This document shows, one piece after another, positions 53,050-61,889 of a DNA stretch of 64,000 bases (its first letter is position 1; each line of letters begins with the position of its first letter). A program made the translations under genes and the position numbers. Under the pieces are notes generated by a model. The model did not search any database. It saw only the letters and a list, made by a program, of their open reading frames with translations, and was not told where the DNA came from. The stretch comes from Bacillus carboniphilus (GTDB lineage Bacteria > Bacillota > Bacilli > Bacillales > JC228). The DNA lies in assembly GCF_039522365.1 (NCBI RefSeq), contig NZ_BAAADJ010000057.1:1-64000 (forward strand). The letters run 5' to 3'.

Positions 53050-53064
53050 AACAACACCTTCTCT

Positions 53065-53322
53065 TTAAGTAAGATTCTTACTTAGCACCGAGAGTACCCA
53101 CGACAGGATTCCAAAACAAATCCCTACAAACAGGAGCCCAACCCCACCCCAAAGTTGGAAGGGGCCACTACCGAAATGGCTAAATGGATAAGGTCCATTG
53201 ATAATCCAAATGTACCGATTTGAATCTCCATGGATGAACCAGTAAAGAAAGAACGGACTTATTAAAGAAATGAAAGTAAGACCTAGGAAAAGTGAGGATA
53301 GTAGTTTAAGTATAATTTTGAT
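53065..53322 (-). CDS. small membrane protein with an ATC start (or lost ATG)
   Basis: 85 residues: KIILKLLSSLFLGLTFISLI, FFLYWFIHGDSNRYIWIING, PYPFSHFGSGPFQLWGGVGLLFVGICFGILSWVL. No ATG, GTG or TTG lies near the beginning; an in-frame TAG is just upstream. AGGAGGAGGGG is followed after 5 bases by ATC AAA ATT. So the start is either a rare ATC or a mutated ATG. The protein plan is well formed. Confidence 0.68.
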   Translation of the reverse strand: MKIILKLLSSLFLGLTFISLISPFFLYWFIHGDSNRYIWIINGPYPFSHFGSGPFQLWGGVGLLFVGICFGILSWVLSVLSKNLT

Positions 53323-53356
53323 GGTTTCCCCTCCTCCTTGATATCGCTATTTATTC

Positions 53357-54325
53357 CTAAGATATGAGTCGAACTAGTTTTTCATTAAAAACGTAATCCA
53401 CTAATTCATCTAAGCTTCCTTCAACTTTGACGGCTTCTGGTACATGATAAAAGGTACTAGTAGTCTCGAGGTTATCAACTTCGCCGTTCGGTGAGTACAG
53501 GTAAACCGTTTTCCCTAATGCCAAGGCAATTCCGATTTCCACATGGGTCCCTTTTCCACCAGGTAAAAGGGCAATGAAGAAATCTGCTTCCATGACGGCT
53601 TCTTTCTCTTTTAATCCAATTTCCCTTAAATCTTCGAAAGTGGAGGCCCTGCTGTTTTGTGTCCAATCATATGTATGTACGTAACCCTTTTCCTTTAGCT
53701 GATGGCTAACATATCTTACGGCCTCTACATTTTTGAAGCTTGATGCTACATAAAATTTAGATTTAGATTTATTGTAAAACTCTTCCTTCAGTAAGCTAAA
53801 CATATATAAATCATCAAACTTTCCTAGAGAAAACTCATAGTTTCTAAGAAGCCCTTCATTTGTAAAACCATATTTTTTCACTAGCTTTGTAGAGGCTGTA
53901 TTTGGAGGTTCGATTAAGGCTTGAATCCTTTCAAGGTTCATGTGTTCGAATCCGTATTGAAGAATGGCCACTAATGCCTCACCTGCAATCCCTTGTCCCC
54001 AGAAGCTTCGATGTAACTCATAGCCAACATCTGCACGCTTGTGTTGATGAACCACATTTAGAAAGCCCACACTCCCAATGACCTCGTCCTTCCCTTTTAA
54101 GGTGATCCCCCATCTAATTCCCGTTTTATTTTCAAAGATAGATTGGTACCACGATATTTCACTTCGAACATCTTCTAGCGACGTAGCCGGTTCAAGTCCA
54201 TAATACTTCATTACTTCTGTGTCCGATAAATATGTGAAAATTTGATTCTCATCACTAAAATCTATTTTTCTTAATTGAAGTCTTTCCGTTTCTAGAACTG
54301 GAAATTTCTCAAAAACATTTGTCAT
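53357..54325 (-). CDS. fusion of GNAT acetyltransferase and nucleoside-deoxyribosyltransferase-like domain
   Basis: 322 residues. Residues 1-185 are RimJ-like GNAT (ETERLQLRKIDFSDE, KDEVIGSVGFLNVV, HRSFWGQGIAGEALVAILQYGF, IEPPNTASTKLVKKYGF). Residues about 190-322 resemble the 2'-deoxyribosyltransferase/DUF4406 group: FYVASSFKNVEAVRYVSHQL, AVMEADFFIALLPGGKGTHVEIGIALALGK. The two domains are in one frame. The combination is unusual. Confidence 0.8.
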   Translation of the reverse strand: MTNVFEKFPVLETERLQLRKIDFSDENQIFTYLSDTEVMKYYGLEPATSLEDVRSEISWYQSIFENKTGIRWGITLKGKDEVIGSVGFLNVVHQHKRADVGYELHRSFWGQGIAGEALVAILQYGFEHMNLERIQALIEPPNTASTKLVKKYGFTNEGLLRNYEFSLGKFDDLYMFSLLKEEFYNKSKSKFYVASSFKNVEAVRYVSHQLKEKGYVHTYDWTQNSRASTFEDLREIGLKEKEAVMEADFFIALLPGGKGTHVEIGIALALGKTVYLYSPNGEVDNLETTSTFYHVPEAVKVEGSLDELVDYVFNEKLVRLIS

Positions 54326-54328
54326 CTT

Positions 54329-54514
54329 TCATTGCTCCTTCGTGCTGTTAATTTTCTTTAGTTCCAAAATCCAACCAATAAAACCAAACAATCCACCTAC
54401 CGCAAAGATTAGTGGAATAAATGAAAAGCTCTCTGTAAGGAGCCGTATCAGTCCTACTGTACATAAGAGTACCCCACAGATTATGCTGAGAATAGCTCTA
54501 AACTTACTGCTCAC
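54329..54514 (-). CDS. small two-helix membrane protein
   Basis: 61 residues: FRAILSIICGVLLCTVGLI and FIPLIFAVGGLFGFIGWILEL. GTG start inside the last codons of the DinB gene upstream (11-base overlap, AAGGAG before it), so translation is coupled. Function unknown. Confidence 0.7.
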   Translation of the reverse strand: MSSKFRAILSIICGVLLCTVGLIRLLTESFSFIPLIFAVGGLFGFIGWILELKKINSTKEQ

Positions 54515-55001
54515 TTGGAATCCTCTCCTTGTCTACTAACGATCGACCAATTAAACTTGCAGATACAGGTTTCTTTCCCATTTCACGTGACCATACAGAC
54601 AATTGCCCTATATGATGAATTTCGTGCGCAATAATATGTCGCATGACTTCCCCCCATGTATGAGTCTCAACTGTACCATCAGGTTCAGGAAGTTTTAACA
54701 ATCTATTTTCGAAACTCGGTTCCCATTCGCGGACAAATACCTCTACCTCTTGTCTGTACTTTGCATCTAGCCCTCTAATTTTTTCAAGACTATTAAACTC
54801 TTCAAAATCCTCCAGACCAGCCGGTTTGCCTTGAAGAATCATCATCCAGCTCCATTCCACATCAGCAATATGAAAAAGAGTCTTTAGAATTCCACCTACA
54901 CCACCTGTTCTAGGTTGTAATAACTCTTGTTCATTGACACTCTCACACCACTGGTACCACTCGTCACGTACCATCCAGTTGTATTGGAATAAAGTTTTCA
55001 T
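54504..55001 (-). CDS. DinB-family protein
   Basis: 165 residues. Four-helix DinB fold with metal ligands likely His43 (LFHIADVEWSW) and His124 and His128 in HIIAHEIHHIGQLSVW. Members include damage-inducible and thiol-transferase types. Preceded (minus strand) by the tandem repeat array at 55048-55376. GGAGGAACCCC before the ATG. Confidence 0.88.
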   Translation of the reverse strand: MKTLFQYNWMVRDEWYQWCESVNEQELLQPRTGGVGGILKTLFHIADVEWSWMMILQGKPAGLEDFEEFNSLEKIRGLDAKYRQEVEVFVREWEPSFENRLLKLPEPDGTVETHTWGEVMRHIIAHEIHHIGQLSVWSREMGKKPVSASLIGRSLVDKERIPSEQ

Positions 55002-55047
55002 TGGGGTTCCTCCTTATAGATAATTTTTAAAAATGGCACCGCAAGCT

Positions 55048-55376
55048 TTGGGAATTGCACCTTCAAACCCGGAATTGCACCTTCAAACCCGGAATTGCAC
55101 CTTCAACCTTCGGAATTGCACCTTCAACCTTCGGAATTGCACCTTCAACCTTCGGAATTGCACCTTCAACCTTCGGAATTGCACCTTCAGCCTCGGAATT
55201 GCACCTTCAATCTCAGAAATGCACCTTCAACCTCGGTATTGTACCTTCAAACCCGGAATTGCACCTTCAGCCCCAGAATTGCACCTTCAATCCCGGAATT
55301 GCACCTTCAGCCCCAGAATTGCACCTTCAATCCCAGAATTGCACCTTCAGCCCCGGAATTGCACCTTTAACCTCAG
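55048..55376. repeat. 20-21-bp tandem array, about 16 copies
   Basis: Copies of GGAATTGCACCTTCAACCTT, six at the left with a period of 20-21 and then copies of 20, with point changes (CCTTCAGCCCCAGAATTG etc.). Period is not a multiple of three, so the open frames across it are incidental. Reverse complement units read GAAGGTGCAATTCC, each resembling a Shine-Dalgarno. It lies directly upstream of the DinB gene and is no CRISPR, because there are no spacers. Confidence 0.9.
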
Positions 55377-55391
55377 ATTGGACCACTCTCC

Positions 55392-56162
55392 CTACCTATC
55401 CTTCCTGCACACAACAATCATCTGATAACTATCAGCACTAATTGGTGTCTCGTTCCAATCTTTATAAAGATGTAAAATCTCAAACCCGTGTGCCTCAAGT
55501 AGCCTCTCCATCTCTTTAGGAAACACATATCTCAAACGAATGTTGGTCCGCTTTTCTTCTAGAATATTTCCGTTATGATCTAGAAATTTTCGAATGGTGA
55601 CGTAGTGCTGGATTTGTTCAAGCGAATCATAGGTACTGATGGTGAAAACATCCACTTTTTCTTCAGTGTTTGGATCGACATAGCTTCTCCAGTACTCTTC
55701 CGTACTTGGTTGCAACAATTCCTCAGTAGAAGGAAACCTTGTCCCAAATATAAACACTCTACCCATTTCAAGGTGTCTATTCACAGATGCTAGTAATCCA
55801 TCTTGATCCTCGTTCGTCAAAAAATGCTGAAATGAATTTCCGACGGAGTATATCAGCTGGCTTTTTTTATCCAAATGGAAATCAGTACAGTCTTGTTGGA
55901 CCCAATCAATATCTAGATTTTGCTCCAGCGACTTCTTCCGAGCAGCCTCCAGCATTTTCCCATGTACATCTACACCTATAAGAGAAAACCCATCCCTCGC
56001 TAATTTAATAGTTGCTCTCCCAGTGCCACAAGCAATATCTATAATCGTACCGCTTTGTTTTGTCGCCCATTTTTTTAAGAAATCGATATCATCCATAAAA
56101 CTATCATTTTCATGATCATATAATGATGGATCTTCATACTCTTCAAAGTTGTCTTTATTCAT
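55392..56162 (-). CDS. class I SAM-dependent methyltransferase
   Basis: 256 residues. FLKKWATKQSGTIIDIACGTGRATIKLA (motif I), GVDVHGKMLEAARKKS, DIDWVQQDCTDFHLDKKSQLIYSVGNSFQHFLTNEDQDGLL, and the end ILHLYKDWNETPIS. Methylates a small molecule. AAGGAGA before the ATG. Close to the alpha/beta hydrolase gene downstream (10-base gap). Confidence 0.92.
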   Translation of the reverse strand: MNKDNFEEYEDPSLYDHENDSFMDDIDFLKKWATKQSGTIIDIACGTGRATIKLARDGFSLIGVDVHGKMLEAARKKSLEQNLDIDWVQQDCTDFHLDKKSQLIYSVGNSFQHFLTNEDQDGLLASVNRHLEMGRVFIFGTRFPSTEELLQPSTEEYWRSYVDPNTEEKVDVFTISTYDSLEQIQHYVTIRKFLDHNGNILEEKRTNIRLRYVFPKEMERLLEAHGFEILHLYKDWNETPISADSYQMIVVCRKDR

Positions 56163-56172
56163 CGTGATCTCC

Positions 56173-56886
56173 TTATCTCTGTAAAAATTCAGCTAGTATC
56201 TCTCTCAACTCATTATCCTTTTGTAACCAAATGTAGTGTTCGGCTCCTTTCACTTCAACATAACTTGAATTGGAAATTAAATTGGCAAGTTGTTGAATGG
56301 GCCAGGCTGGTCGTATATCATTCTCTGCCCAGACAAACAGAGTTGGAATTCTAAACTCGGATAAGTTCTTTAAAAGATGAGGACTTTTTATAAATCGTCG
56401 CCATGAATCAATGAGAGTCCGATGAACGACTTTATTATGGGGGAAATCAAAGTGTGGCATGGCCTCGCTGACTTCATTCTTGTTTCGGTTGTACACCTCT
56501 TTCCAATCACGGTCATTCTGTATACCCGTGCCTGATATTGAAACGAACTTGTCAACTGCATTAGGATAAAGTAAAGAATAGGCTAAACCAACATCGGCAC
56601 CCCATGAATGACCGATTACAGTCCATTTTGAATATCCATATGCTTCTCTAATTATTTCCAAGTCTCCTAGACAAACTTCCAAATCATACCCAACACCATC
56701 AAAACTAGACCTACCACAGCCTCTTGGATCAAACATAATGACTTCACATGTTTCATCTATTAAACTAGCAACTGGCTCCAAATAATTTGCAGTCCCTGGC
56801 CCTCCACTAATCAGGATTACGGGAGTCCCCTTTCCTTGTTTATATGTCCATATTTTGGCACTTTCCAATTGAATATATCTTTCCAT
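56173..56886 (-). CDS. alpha/beta hydrolase (proline-iminopeptidase-like)
   Basis: 237 residues. Oxyanion loop ILISGGPGTANY (G-G-P-G), VIMFDPRGCGRSSFDGV, nucleophile elbow VIGHSWGADVGLAYSLLYP with Ser93 or close, acid in FVWAENDIRPAWP, base H in GAEHYIWL. It may be an esterase or peptidase. Possibly an operon with the methyltransferase gene. Confidence 0.88.
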   Translation of the reverse strand: MERYIQLESAKIWTYKQGKGTPVILISGGPGTANYLEPVASLIDETCEVIMFDPRGCGRSSFDGVGYDLEVCLGDLEIIREAYGYSKWTVIGHSWGADVGLAYSLLYPNAVDKFVSISGTGIQNDRDWKEVYNRNKNEVSEAMPHFDFPHNKVVHRTLIDSWRRFIKSPHLLKNLSEFRIPTLFVWAENDIRPAWPIQQLANLISNSSYVEVKGAEHYIWLQKDNELREILAEFLQR

Positions 56887-56898
56887 TGGCTTCTCCTC

Positions 56899-57252
56899 TT
56901 AGAAATACGGTAATATTACTGCCTTTTCAATTTCTCCTGCTTCGTTCTTCCAAACATACACAATAGGGTGGTTCAACTCTTCAATCTTCCCTTTGAACTC
57001 AACCTTGTCGTAATTCATAAAAAACCGAAAGATCCATATTCCCTTTACTTTGAAGCTTTCTGTAACAGGTTCACAGGGAATTGGTGCATAACTTGCATCA
57101 TGTTTTTTAAAAACTGGCGAGCTTATACATAATTTAGAACCATCTTCTATTTCGGTTGCTCGTCCAACTACATCCGAAGTAAATAATCTACCAATATCCA
57201 AAACTAACCAAAGAAGTACAACCGTGATAATAATAGTTACAATTCTTTTCAT
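56899..57252 (-). CDS. membrane-anchored protein of unknown function
   Basis: 117 residues: KRIVTIIITVVLLWLVLDIGRLF is a signal anchor; then CISSPVFKK with two cysteines (CISSP, PCEPV) in a small outside domain and VKGIWIFRFFMNYDKVEFKGKI. Disulfide possible. GGCGGAGGG before the ATG. Confidence 0.68.
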   Translation of the reverse strand: MKRIVTIIITVVLLWLVLDIGRLFTSDVVGRATEIEDGSKLCISSPVFKKHDASYAPIPCEPVTESFKVKGIWIFRFFMNYDKVEFKGKIEELNHPIVYVWKNEAGEIEKAVILPYF

Positions 57253-57487
57253 GATTACCCTCCGCCATTAAAGAATCAGTTAATGTGGCTAAAGTAGTTG
57301 GTTCTAGCATACTAAATGTTCCAAATCTTGTCACTTTTAGTAGGCAATTCAAGGAATAATTAAGGGAAATGTTTCGGAGGTTAAGGATTGCTTACAAATA
57401 GTTGTGATTTCCAAGAGTAATTTAACAATTTTTTACAAAAAACTTCTCAGAAAAATAGGTTTCTAAGAGTTTTCTTGCATTTATTGG

Positions 57488-57525
57488 AAAAAACTCTCAA
57501 AAGTATACATTTCCGAGAGTTTTTT
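57488..57525 (-). terminator. hairpin terminator of the HAD gene
   Basis: AAAAAACTCTC/GAGAGTTTTTT, with T tracts both sides. A second weaker hairpin lies at about 57440-57475. The 329-base gap 57253-57581 holds these and no gene. Confidence 0.75.
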
Positions 57526-57581
57526 CCATACTTTAACAAAAAGCTAACAAAAAGAAGTAGTTATTCTGCATTTTAAAATCT

Positions 57582-58253
57582 TTATAGATGACATTGCTGT
57601 TCTAAAATCAAAGGTATTTCCGCCAAACCCTCCACAATATAATCTGCGTTTATACTCTTATCCCAGTACTCATCCCTTTTCCAAATCCCTCTCATTCCAA
57701 CCTCTTGAGCAGCCTTTACATCATTTATAGGATGATCACCAACAAACAAACATTCATTTGCTTCGACTCCTAGTTTACGAAGTGCTCTATGAAAAATCCT
57801 TGGATCCGGCTTTTTCAGCCCTTCCCATTCAGACACTAAGAGCGTCTCGAAATATTTCTCAATACCAAGGGCACGAATGTTATCCATCTGAAACTGGCCA
57901 AAACCATTTGTAATGATGCCAAGCAAAACATTCTGTCTCTTTAATTCCTCTATCGACCGAATGAGGTTTGGAAAAGGCACACAGCAAGACTTGAAATTCT
58001 CTAAATAATCCTCGAGTAGCTCTTCCCAGGTTATATCGGTTATATTAAATTCTTGGATTAACTGCCGATACACTTTGTCTTTCCACACGTAACCGCGGCC
58101 ATCTAATTCTATGAATCTTTTTATGTATACGTTCTTCGCCACATGGCCAACCCATTTATGTAATCGATGATATTGGAATTCAATGAACTTTTTCACGGAA
58201 GCGTCCCGATCTAACAACGTCCCATCTAAATCAAAGAGAACAGCTCGTATCAA
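57582..58253 (-). CDS. HAD-superfamily hydrolase
   Basis: About 223 residues. Motif I AVLFDLDGTLLDRD (nucleophile D, acid/base D), motif II GIITNG, motif III KKPDPRIFHRAL with lysine, motif IV FVGDHPINDVKAAQEVG. A cap of about 80 residues sits between motifs I and II. A phosphatase of phosphoglycolate-phosphatase-like type. The TTG at 58253 is better placed than the GTG at 58265, which touches AAGGAG. Confidence 0.88.
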   Translation of the reverse strand: MIRAVLFDLDGTLLDRDASVKKFIEFQYHRLHKWVGHVAKNVYIKRFIELDGRGYVWKDKVYRQLIQEFNITDITWEELLEDYLENFKSCCVPFPNLIRSIEELKRQNVLLGIITNGFGQFQMDNIRALGIEKYFETLLVSEWEGLKKPDPRIFHRALRKLGVEANECLFVGDHPINDVKAAQEVGMRGIWKRDEYWDKSINADYIVEGLAEIPLILEQQCHL

Positions 58254-58268
58254 TTCTGCAAACACTCC

Positions 58269-58736
58269 TTAAAGAGACTTTGACATATCCAACATGTTCG
58301 AAAAACCCAGTTTTTCATAAACCTCTCTAGCCTTTGTACTTGACCATAATCGAGCTCGATGTGCACCCTTTTCTTTCAACCATACACAAACTTCATCGAC
58401 TAGCTTCGCTGCCAACCCCTTATTTCGATGCTGTTTTTCAGTATACACAGCTATTACCCATCCAAAAGGGGTTTGTTCTTCAGCAAGAGGGAAGGCATAT
58501 TCTGTTCGTAAAAGTCCACCAGCACAAGCAACGATCTGATTATCCTGATCAACCACTACTCTAAACATCAGTTTTCCCGCTTCCCATTCTTTTTCAAATA
58601 AAGCTTTTACTCGTTTATGTCTTTCAGTATCTGGCTTTGGCACCCCGTCTATCTCTGCCATTTCGCTTGCCATCTGGTACCAATAATCAGCCATGAATCC
58701 TAACTCTTCTCTTTTGGCCCATTTAGTAATATACAT
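58269..58736 (-). CDS. GNAT acetyltransferase
   Basis: 155 residues. WAKREELGFMADYWYQM, VVVDQDNQIVACAGGLLR, WVIAVYTEKQHRNKGLAAKLVDEV (loop H-R-N-K-G-L-A), HRARLWSSTKAREVYEKLGF. Complete GNAT. 4-base spacing to the HAD gene, possibly co-transcribed. Confidence 0.9.
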   Translation of the reverse strand: MYITKWAKREELGFMADYWYQMASEMAEIDGVPKPDTERHKRVKALFEKEWEAGKLMFRVVVDQDNQIVACAGGLLRTEYAFPLAEEQTPFGWVIAVYTEKQHRNKGLAAKLVDEVCVWLKEKGAHRARLWSSTKAREVYEKLGFSNMLDMSKSL

Positions 58737-58797
58737 GACCTACTCCTTTTCTAGCTTTAGATTTGGATTCTTATAGAAATAGTTGTAGAAATGCCAA

Positions 58798-58820
58798 AGC
58801 ATCTGCTCAAAGCAGACGCT
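58798..58820 (-). terminator. stem-loop after the isochorismatase gene
   Basis: 10-bp stem AGCGTCTGCT/AGCAGATGCT with one G-T pair and a 3-base loop; the T tail is weak. Confidence 0.5.
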
Positions 58821-58834
58821 CTACTCCATTCATA

Positions 58835-59392
58835 TTATCTATAATTGTTATGAATCGGTGTAAACAAATCATCCCCGCTATTGCGTACTAATGAAAAATT
58901 ATCTACATTATCATGTCCATGAAGAATTGCATTATGATGATTGATGACTTGTTCTGCTGATAAGATTTTGGTATCGGTAGTCGAATGTCCATCACCTACG
59001 AGAGTCACATCTAATCCATGTGTAGTCGCTGCCCGAACGGCTGAGTCAATACAATGTTCTGTTTTACACCCCATAATAACAACATGTTCAACAACCTGTT
59101 TTTGTAAAAGTTCTAACAAAGAAGTCCCATAAAAAGCATTGGTTGATTGTTTGTCAATGATATGTGCCGTTGGTGGAACTGTAATGGACGAGTGAATTTG
59201 AAATCCATTTCCACGACCTTGAGCCACATCTAAATCCCTTACAAAAACAATCAGAACATCAGATTCTATCGCCATATTGACCACTCTGTTGATAGTAGAC
59301 AATAGGTTCTCCTTATTAAAGACACTATTCTCTTCTAGAGTCCCATCCACTAAGTCTTGTTGAGCATCAATAACTAGTAAAGCTTGGTTCAT
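58835..59392 (-). CDS. isochorismatase-like cysteine hydrolase
   Basis: 185 residues. Catalytic triad of the family: Asp9 in LLVIDAQQDLV, Lys in IIDKQSTNAFYGT and Cys in VIMGCKTEHCIDSAV. Such enzymes hydrolyse amides (nicotinamidase-like) or vinyl ethers. Substrate unknown. AAAAGGGG before the ATG. Confidence 0.92.
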   Translation of the reverse strand: MNQALLVIDAQQDLVDGTLEENSVFNKENLLSTINRVVNMAIESDVLIVFVRDLDVAQGRGNGFQIHSSITVPPTAHIIDKQSTNAFYGTSLLELLQKQVVEHVVIMGCKTEHCIDSAVRAATTHGLDVTLVGDGHSTTDTKILSAEQVINHHNAILHGHDNVDNFSLVRNSGDDLFTPIHNNYR

Positions 59393-59523
59393 AGCAAAAC
59401 CCCTTTTTCTTTTATTTTTTGCTTATTACTACTTCTATTTGTTACAAAAAAGAACTTTATCTCTTCGACAATACATTTGCCTAAAACATTAGTCGTAATT
59501 TTCCACTTCTTGGTTACTAGTAG

Positions 59524-60735
59524 TTATTTATTCTTTTCCCTCGTCCATTCACATGTTTTACCCTGTATGGACGTTATAATTTCCATAATCAATTCATATA
59601 CCTCAATTAACTTGTCCGGACAAATCCAGAGTGATTGATCGTTAGGAGTATGAAGAATGTCAGATACACCATTACAATTAAAAGGAATACTCGGTACCCC
59701 ATTTGAAAAGAAGGTAAAATGATTACTAGCATACCAAGGATTGTTCCATTCAACAGATGGAAAATTGCTTTTAATGCTTTTTAATAATTGTTCCAACTCA
59801 CTAGAACCAGCCATTAAGGTTAAATTATTAGTCCCTATTGTCTGTCCTACTCCATCAACGTTAATCGCTACAATGGCTTGATCCAAGCTGTCTTGGTAAT
59901 CATTTAGATATACTTGATCGCCAAGACCTAAGTATTCTTCTGAACTAAAAGCAATACATTCAAAACTAGTATCTAAGCCACTTCGGTGGGCTAATTCCTC
60001 AGCAAGCAAAAGCATGACCGATACCCCAGAACCATTATCAAACGCACCATTTGTATCAAATACCGTATCGTAATGCGCAGTCAAAATGATTTTTTCTGGA
60101 CGTTTCCCCTCAATCCTACCGATGACATTTCTCGTTTTCCCTGGGATCCTGTTACTTTTAATCAATACCGTTAATGCGTCAGTGTGGTTTTTAACTTTCA
60201 CCCCTAGCTCAGGTGTAATCGTAATTGAAGGAATTTTAAAATCCCAGTCACTAAAAATAGGCAGATCACTACCCTTTTCCATTCGCACTGTAATGACAGC
60301 TGCCGGATTTTTCTCTTCTAACAAACGTATAACTTCCTGGTGATGCTCTGGATTGTATATGGAGAACCCCTTTGGTACATAGTTTTCTTTAGATAACTCT
60401 CCATATAAAAATACAATCTTACCTGTTAGGTTCGATGACAGTCTAAGCTCTTCTAGCGTGCAAAGTGGAATAACCTCAGCAGCTGCATGACACGGCTCTG
60501 AAAATGTATTCACTCTTACTTCATGTTTATCTCCGTTCATTAGGATATAGGCTTCCTCTACCTCCCAATTTGGAACCTCGAACTCTTGTAATTCTACTTC
60601 TAACCCTGCAGTACGAAAAACATCTTCTATGTATTCAGCTGCTTGGTGATTTTCCTTACTTCCAACGGGTCTTGATCCAATTTCATGAGTTATCTTTTGT
60701 AAATGTAGATTGATTCTATCTTGTAAAGATTGCAT
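59524..60735 (-). CDS. M28-family metallopeptidase
   Basis: 403 residues with a PA-domain insertion. Zinc ligands: HYDTV, DNGSGV, SSEEYLG (Glu catalytic and ligand), INVDGVG and DILHTPND. It acts as an aminopeptidase. No signal peptide, so the location is unclear. The start overlaps the end of the APH-like gene by 20 bases; GGAGGTAAATC before the ATG. Confidence 0.9.
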   Translation of the reverse strand: MQSLQDRINLHLQKITHEIGSRPVGSKENHQAAEYIEDVFRTAGLEVELQEFEVPNWEVEEAYILMNGDKHEVRVNTFSEPCHAAAEVIPLCTLEELRLSSNLTGKIVFLYGELSKENYVPKGFSIYNPEHHQEVIRLLEEKNPAAVITVRMEKGSDLPIFSDWDFKIPSITITPELGVKVKNHTDALTVLIKSNRIPGKTRNVIGRIEGKRPEKIILTAHYDTVFDTNGAFDNGSGVSVMLLLAEELAHRSGLDTSFECIAFSSEEYLGLGDQVYLNDYQDSLDQAIVAINVDGVGQTIGTNNLTLMAGSSELEQLLKSIKSNFPSVEWNNPWYASNHFTFFSNGVPSIPFNCNGVSDILHTPNDQSLWICPDKLIEVYELIMEIITSIQGKTCEWTREKNK

Positions 60736-61852
60736 GATTTACCTCCAGATTTTGAGATACCTGCTGAAACAAATTATCTGCTCTTCTCCCAAACTTAGTT
60801 TGAAGATTAACAATCTCCGAAACTAAGTTTAGCTTATCTGGCTCAATCGGCTTCACTTTTGGTTCAGCCAGTAGCTTGATTAACTTTGGAACTTCCCAAA
60901 AACTTCTGCATGCAAATGAAAGATAATACGAGTACATAGGGATAGTTGTATCTCCTCTCCATCCCGCTTCCCCTAATCCTTCAACATAATGAGAGAATAG
61001 TAGTTCCATATATTCTTCAGCCCGATCAATAGGGATATCATCCTGACTTAAAGCAACTCCAAATAGCTTTCCAAGTTCTTCCCCTACACTGGAAATACTA
61101 AGGTACTGCCAGTCAATCAACTTAAAGTTTTCACCATTCGGATCCATGTACATATTTTGCTGACTTAAATCCTGATGGGAAAGAACTTGTGGCAGTTTTT
61201 TCAACATATCTAAATGCTTGTCCAAGTTCTGATTCAGGAGCTTGTAAGCACTCCAAATGTCCTCTGTTTCCTCTTCAACAAAGGGTAAAAATTCTTCCGG
61301 ATTACTTGCATACATCTTACACCCATCAATCCAGGACTCTAGCCAATTTTGACAAATCCATTCTTGCATAGGAACGAGTTTTCCCGTTAGATAAGCTCCA
61401 TGAAAAATTCCTAATTTCTTCGCAACGCTTGCAAACTGCGATTCAGTCCACTTCCCAGAGTTATCCTCCTTCAGCTCCTCTAACCAAATCCAAATGGAAT
61501 CCTCCCTTACTTCTTCCACTGCATAGCACTTTGGAGTTCGAATTACGGTCGGTAGGTCTGATAATAGACCCGACTGATACACCAATGCCTCACGCTTCCA
61601 GTAATTATGATGCTGGGTATCATCCTTCTCTTCACTTTCAGGTTGAATTACCTTTACAACTAATGACCATGGAACCTCTTCTCCCATTACATCTGCTAAA
61701 CCCGACAAACGAAAAATCCCTTTTGTTGTAAAATTAACAGTCCTAGATGACATTGCTTCTATCTTCCAAGTTTTTATTTGAAAATCAATTGTTTCTAAGA
61801 TTCCAGATACACAAGTATGTAAAGTCTCTTTGTTTACTTCTATTTGCAGCAA
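60716..61852 (-). CDS. aminoglycoside phosphotransferase-family kinase
   Basis: About 378 residues. APH fold with LVVKVIQ lysine, KREALVYQSGLL, WLEELKED, catalytic loop VLSHQDLSQQNMYMD (H-Q-D...N), and KLIDWQYLSISSVGEELG. Likely kinase of a small molecule or only a homologue. The frame begins at 61996, but that part lies in a repeat; GGGAGG precedes a TTG at 61852. Overlaps the next gene. Confidence 0.83.
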   Translation of the reverse strand: MLQIEVNKETLHTCVSGILETIDFQIKTWKIEAMSSRTVNFTTKGIFRLSGLADVMGEEVPWSLVVKVIQPESEEKDDTQHHNYWKREALVYQSGLLSDLPTVIRTPKCYAVEEVREDSIWIWLEELKEDNSGKWTESQFASVAKKLGIFHGAYLTGKLVPMQEWICQNWLESWIDGCKMYASNPEEFLPFVEEETEDIWSAYKLLNQNLDKHLDMLKKLPQVLSHQDLSQQNMYMDPNGENFKLIDWQYLSISSVGEELGKLFGVALSQDDIPIDRAEEYMELLFSHYVEGLGEAGWRGDTTIPMYSYYLSFACRSFWEVPKLIKLLAEPKVKPIEPDKLNLVSEIVNLQTKFGRRADNLFQQVSQNLEVNHAIFTR

Positions 61853-61889
61853 GGATCCTCCCTCTTTTCTCATTGGATATTGTTTCGTG

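Noticed and set aside
55033-55441. Three overlapping long open frames in the 20-21-bp array, and a possible CRISPR array
   Set aside because: Frames are open only because the unit lacks stops in several frames and the period is not a multiple of three. There are no spacers or cas genes, so it is not CRISPR.
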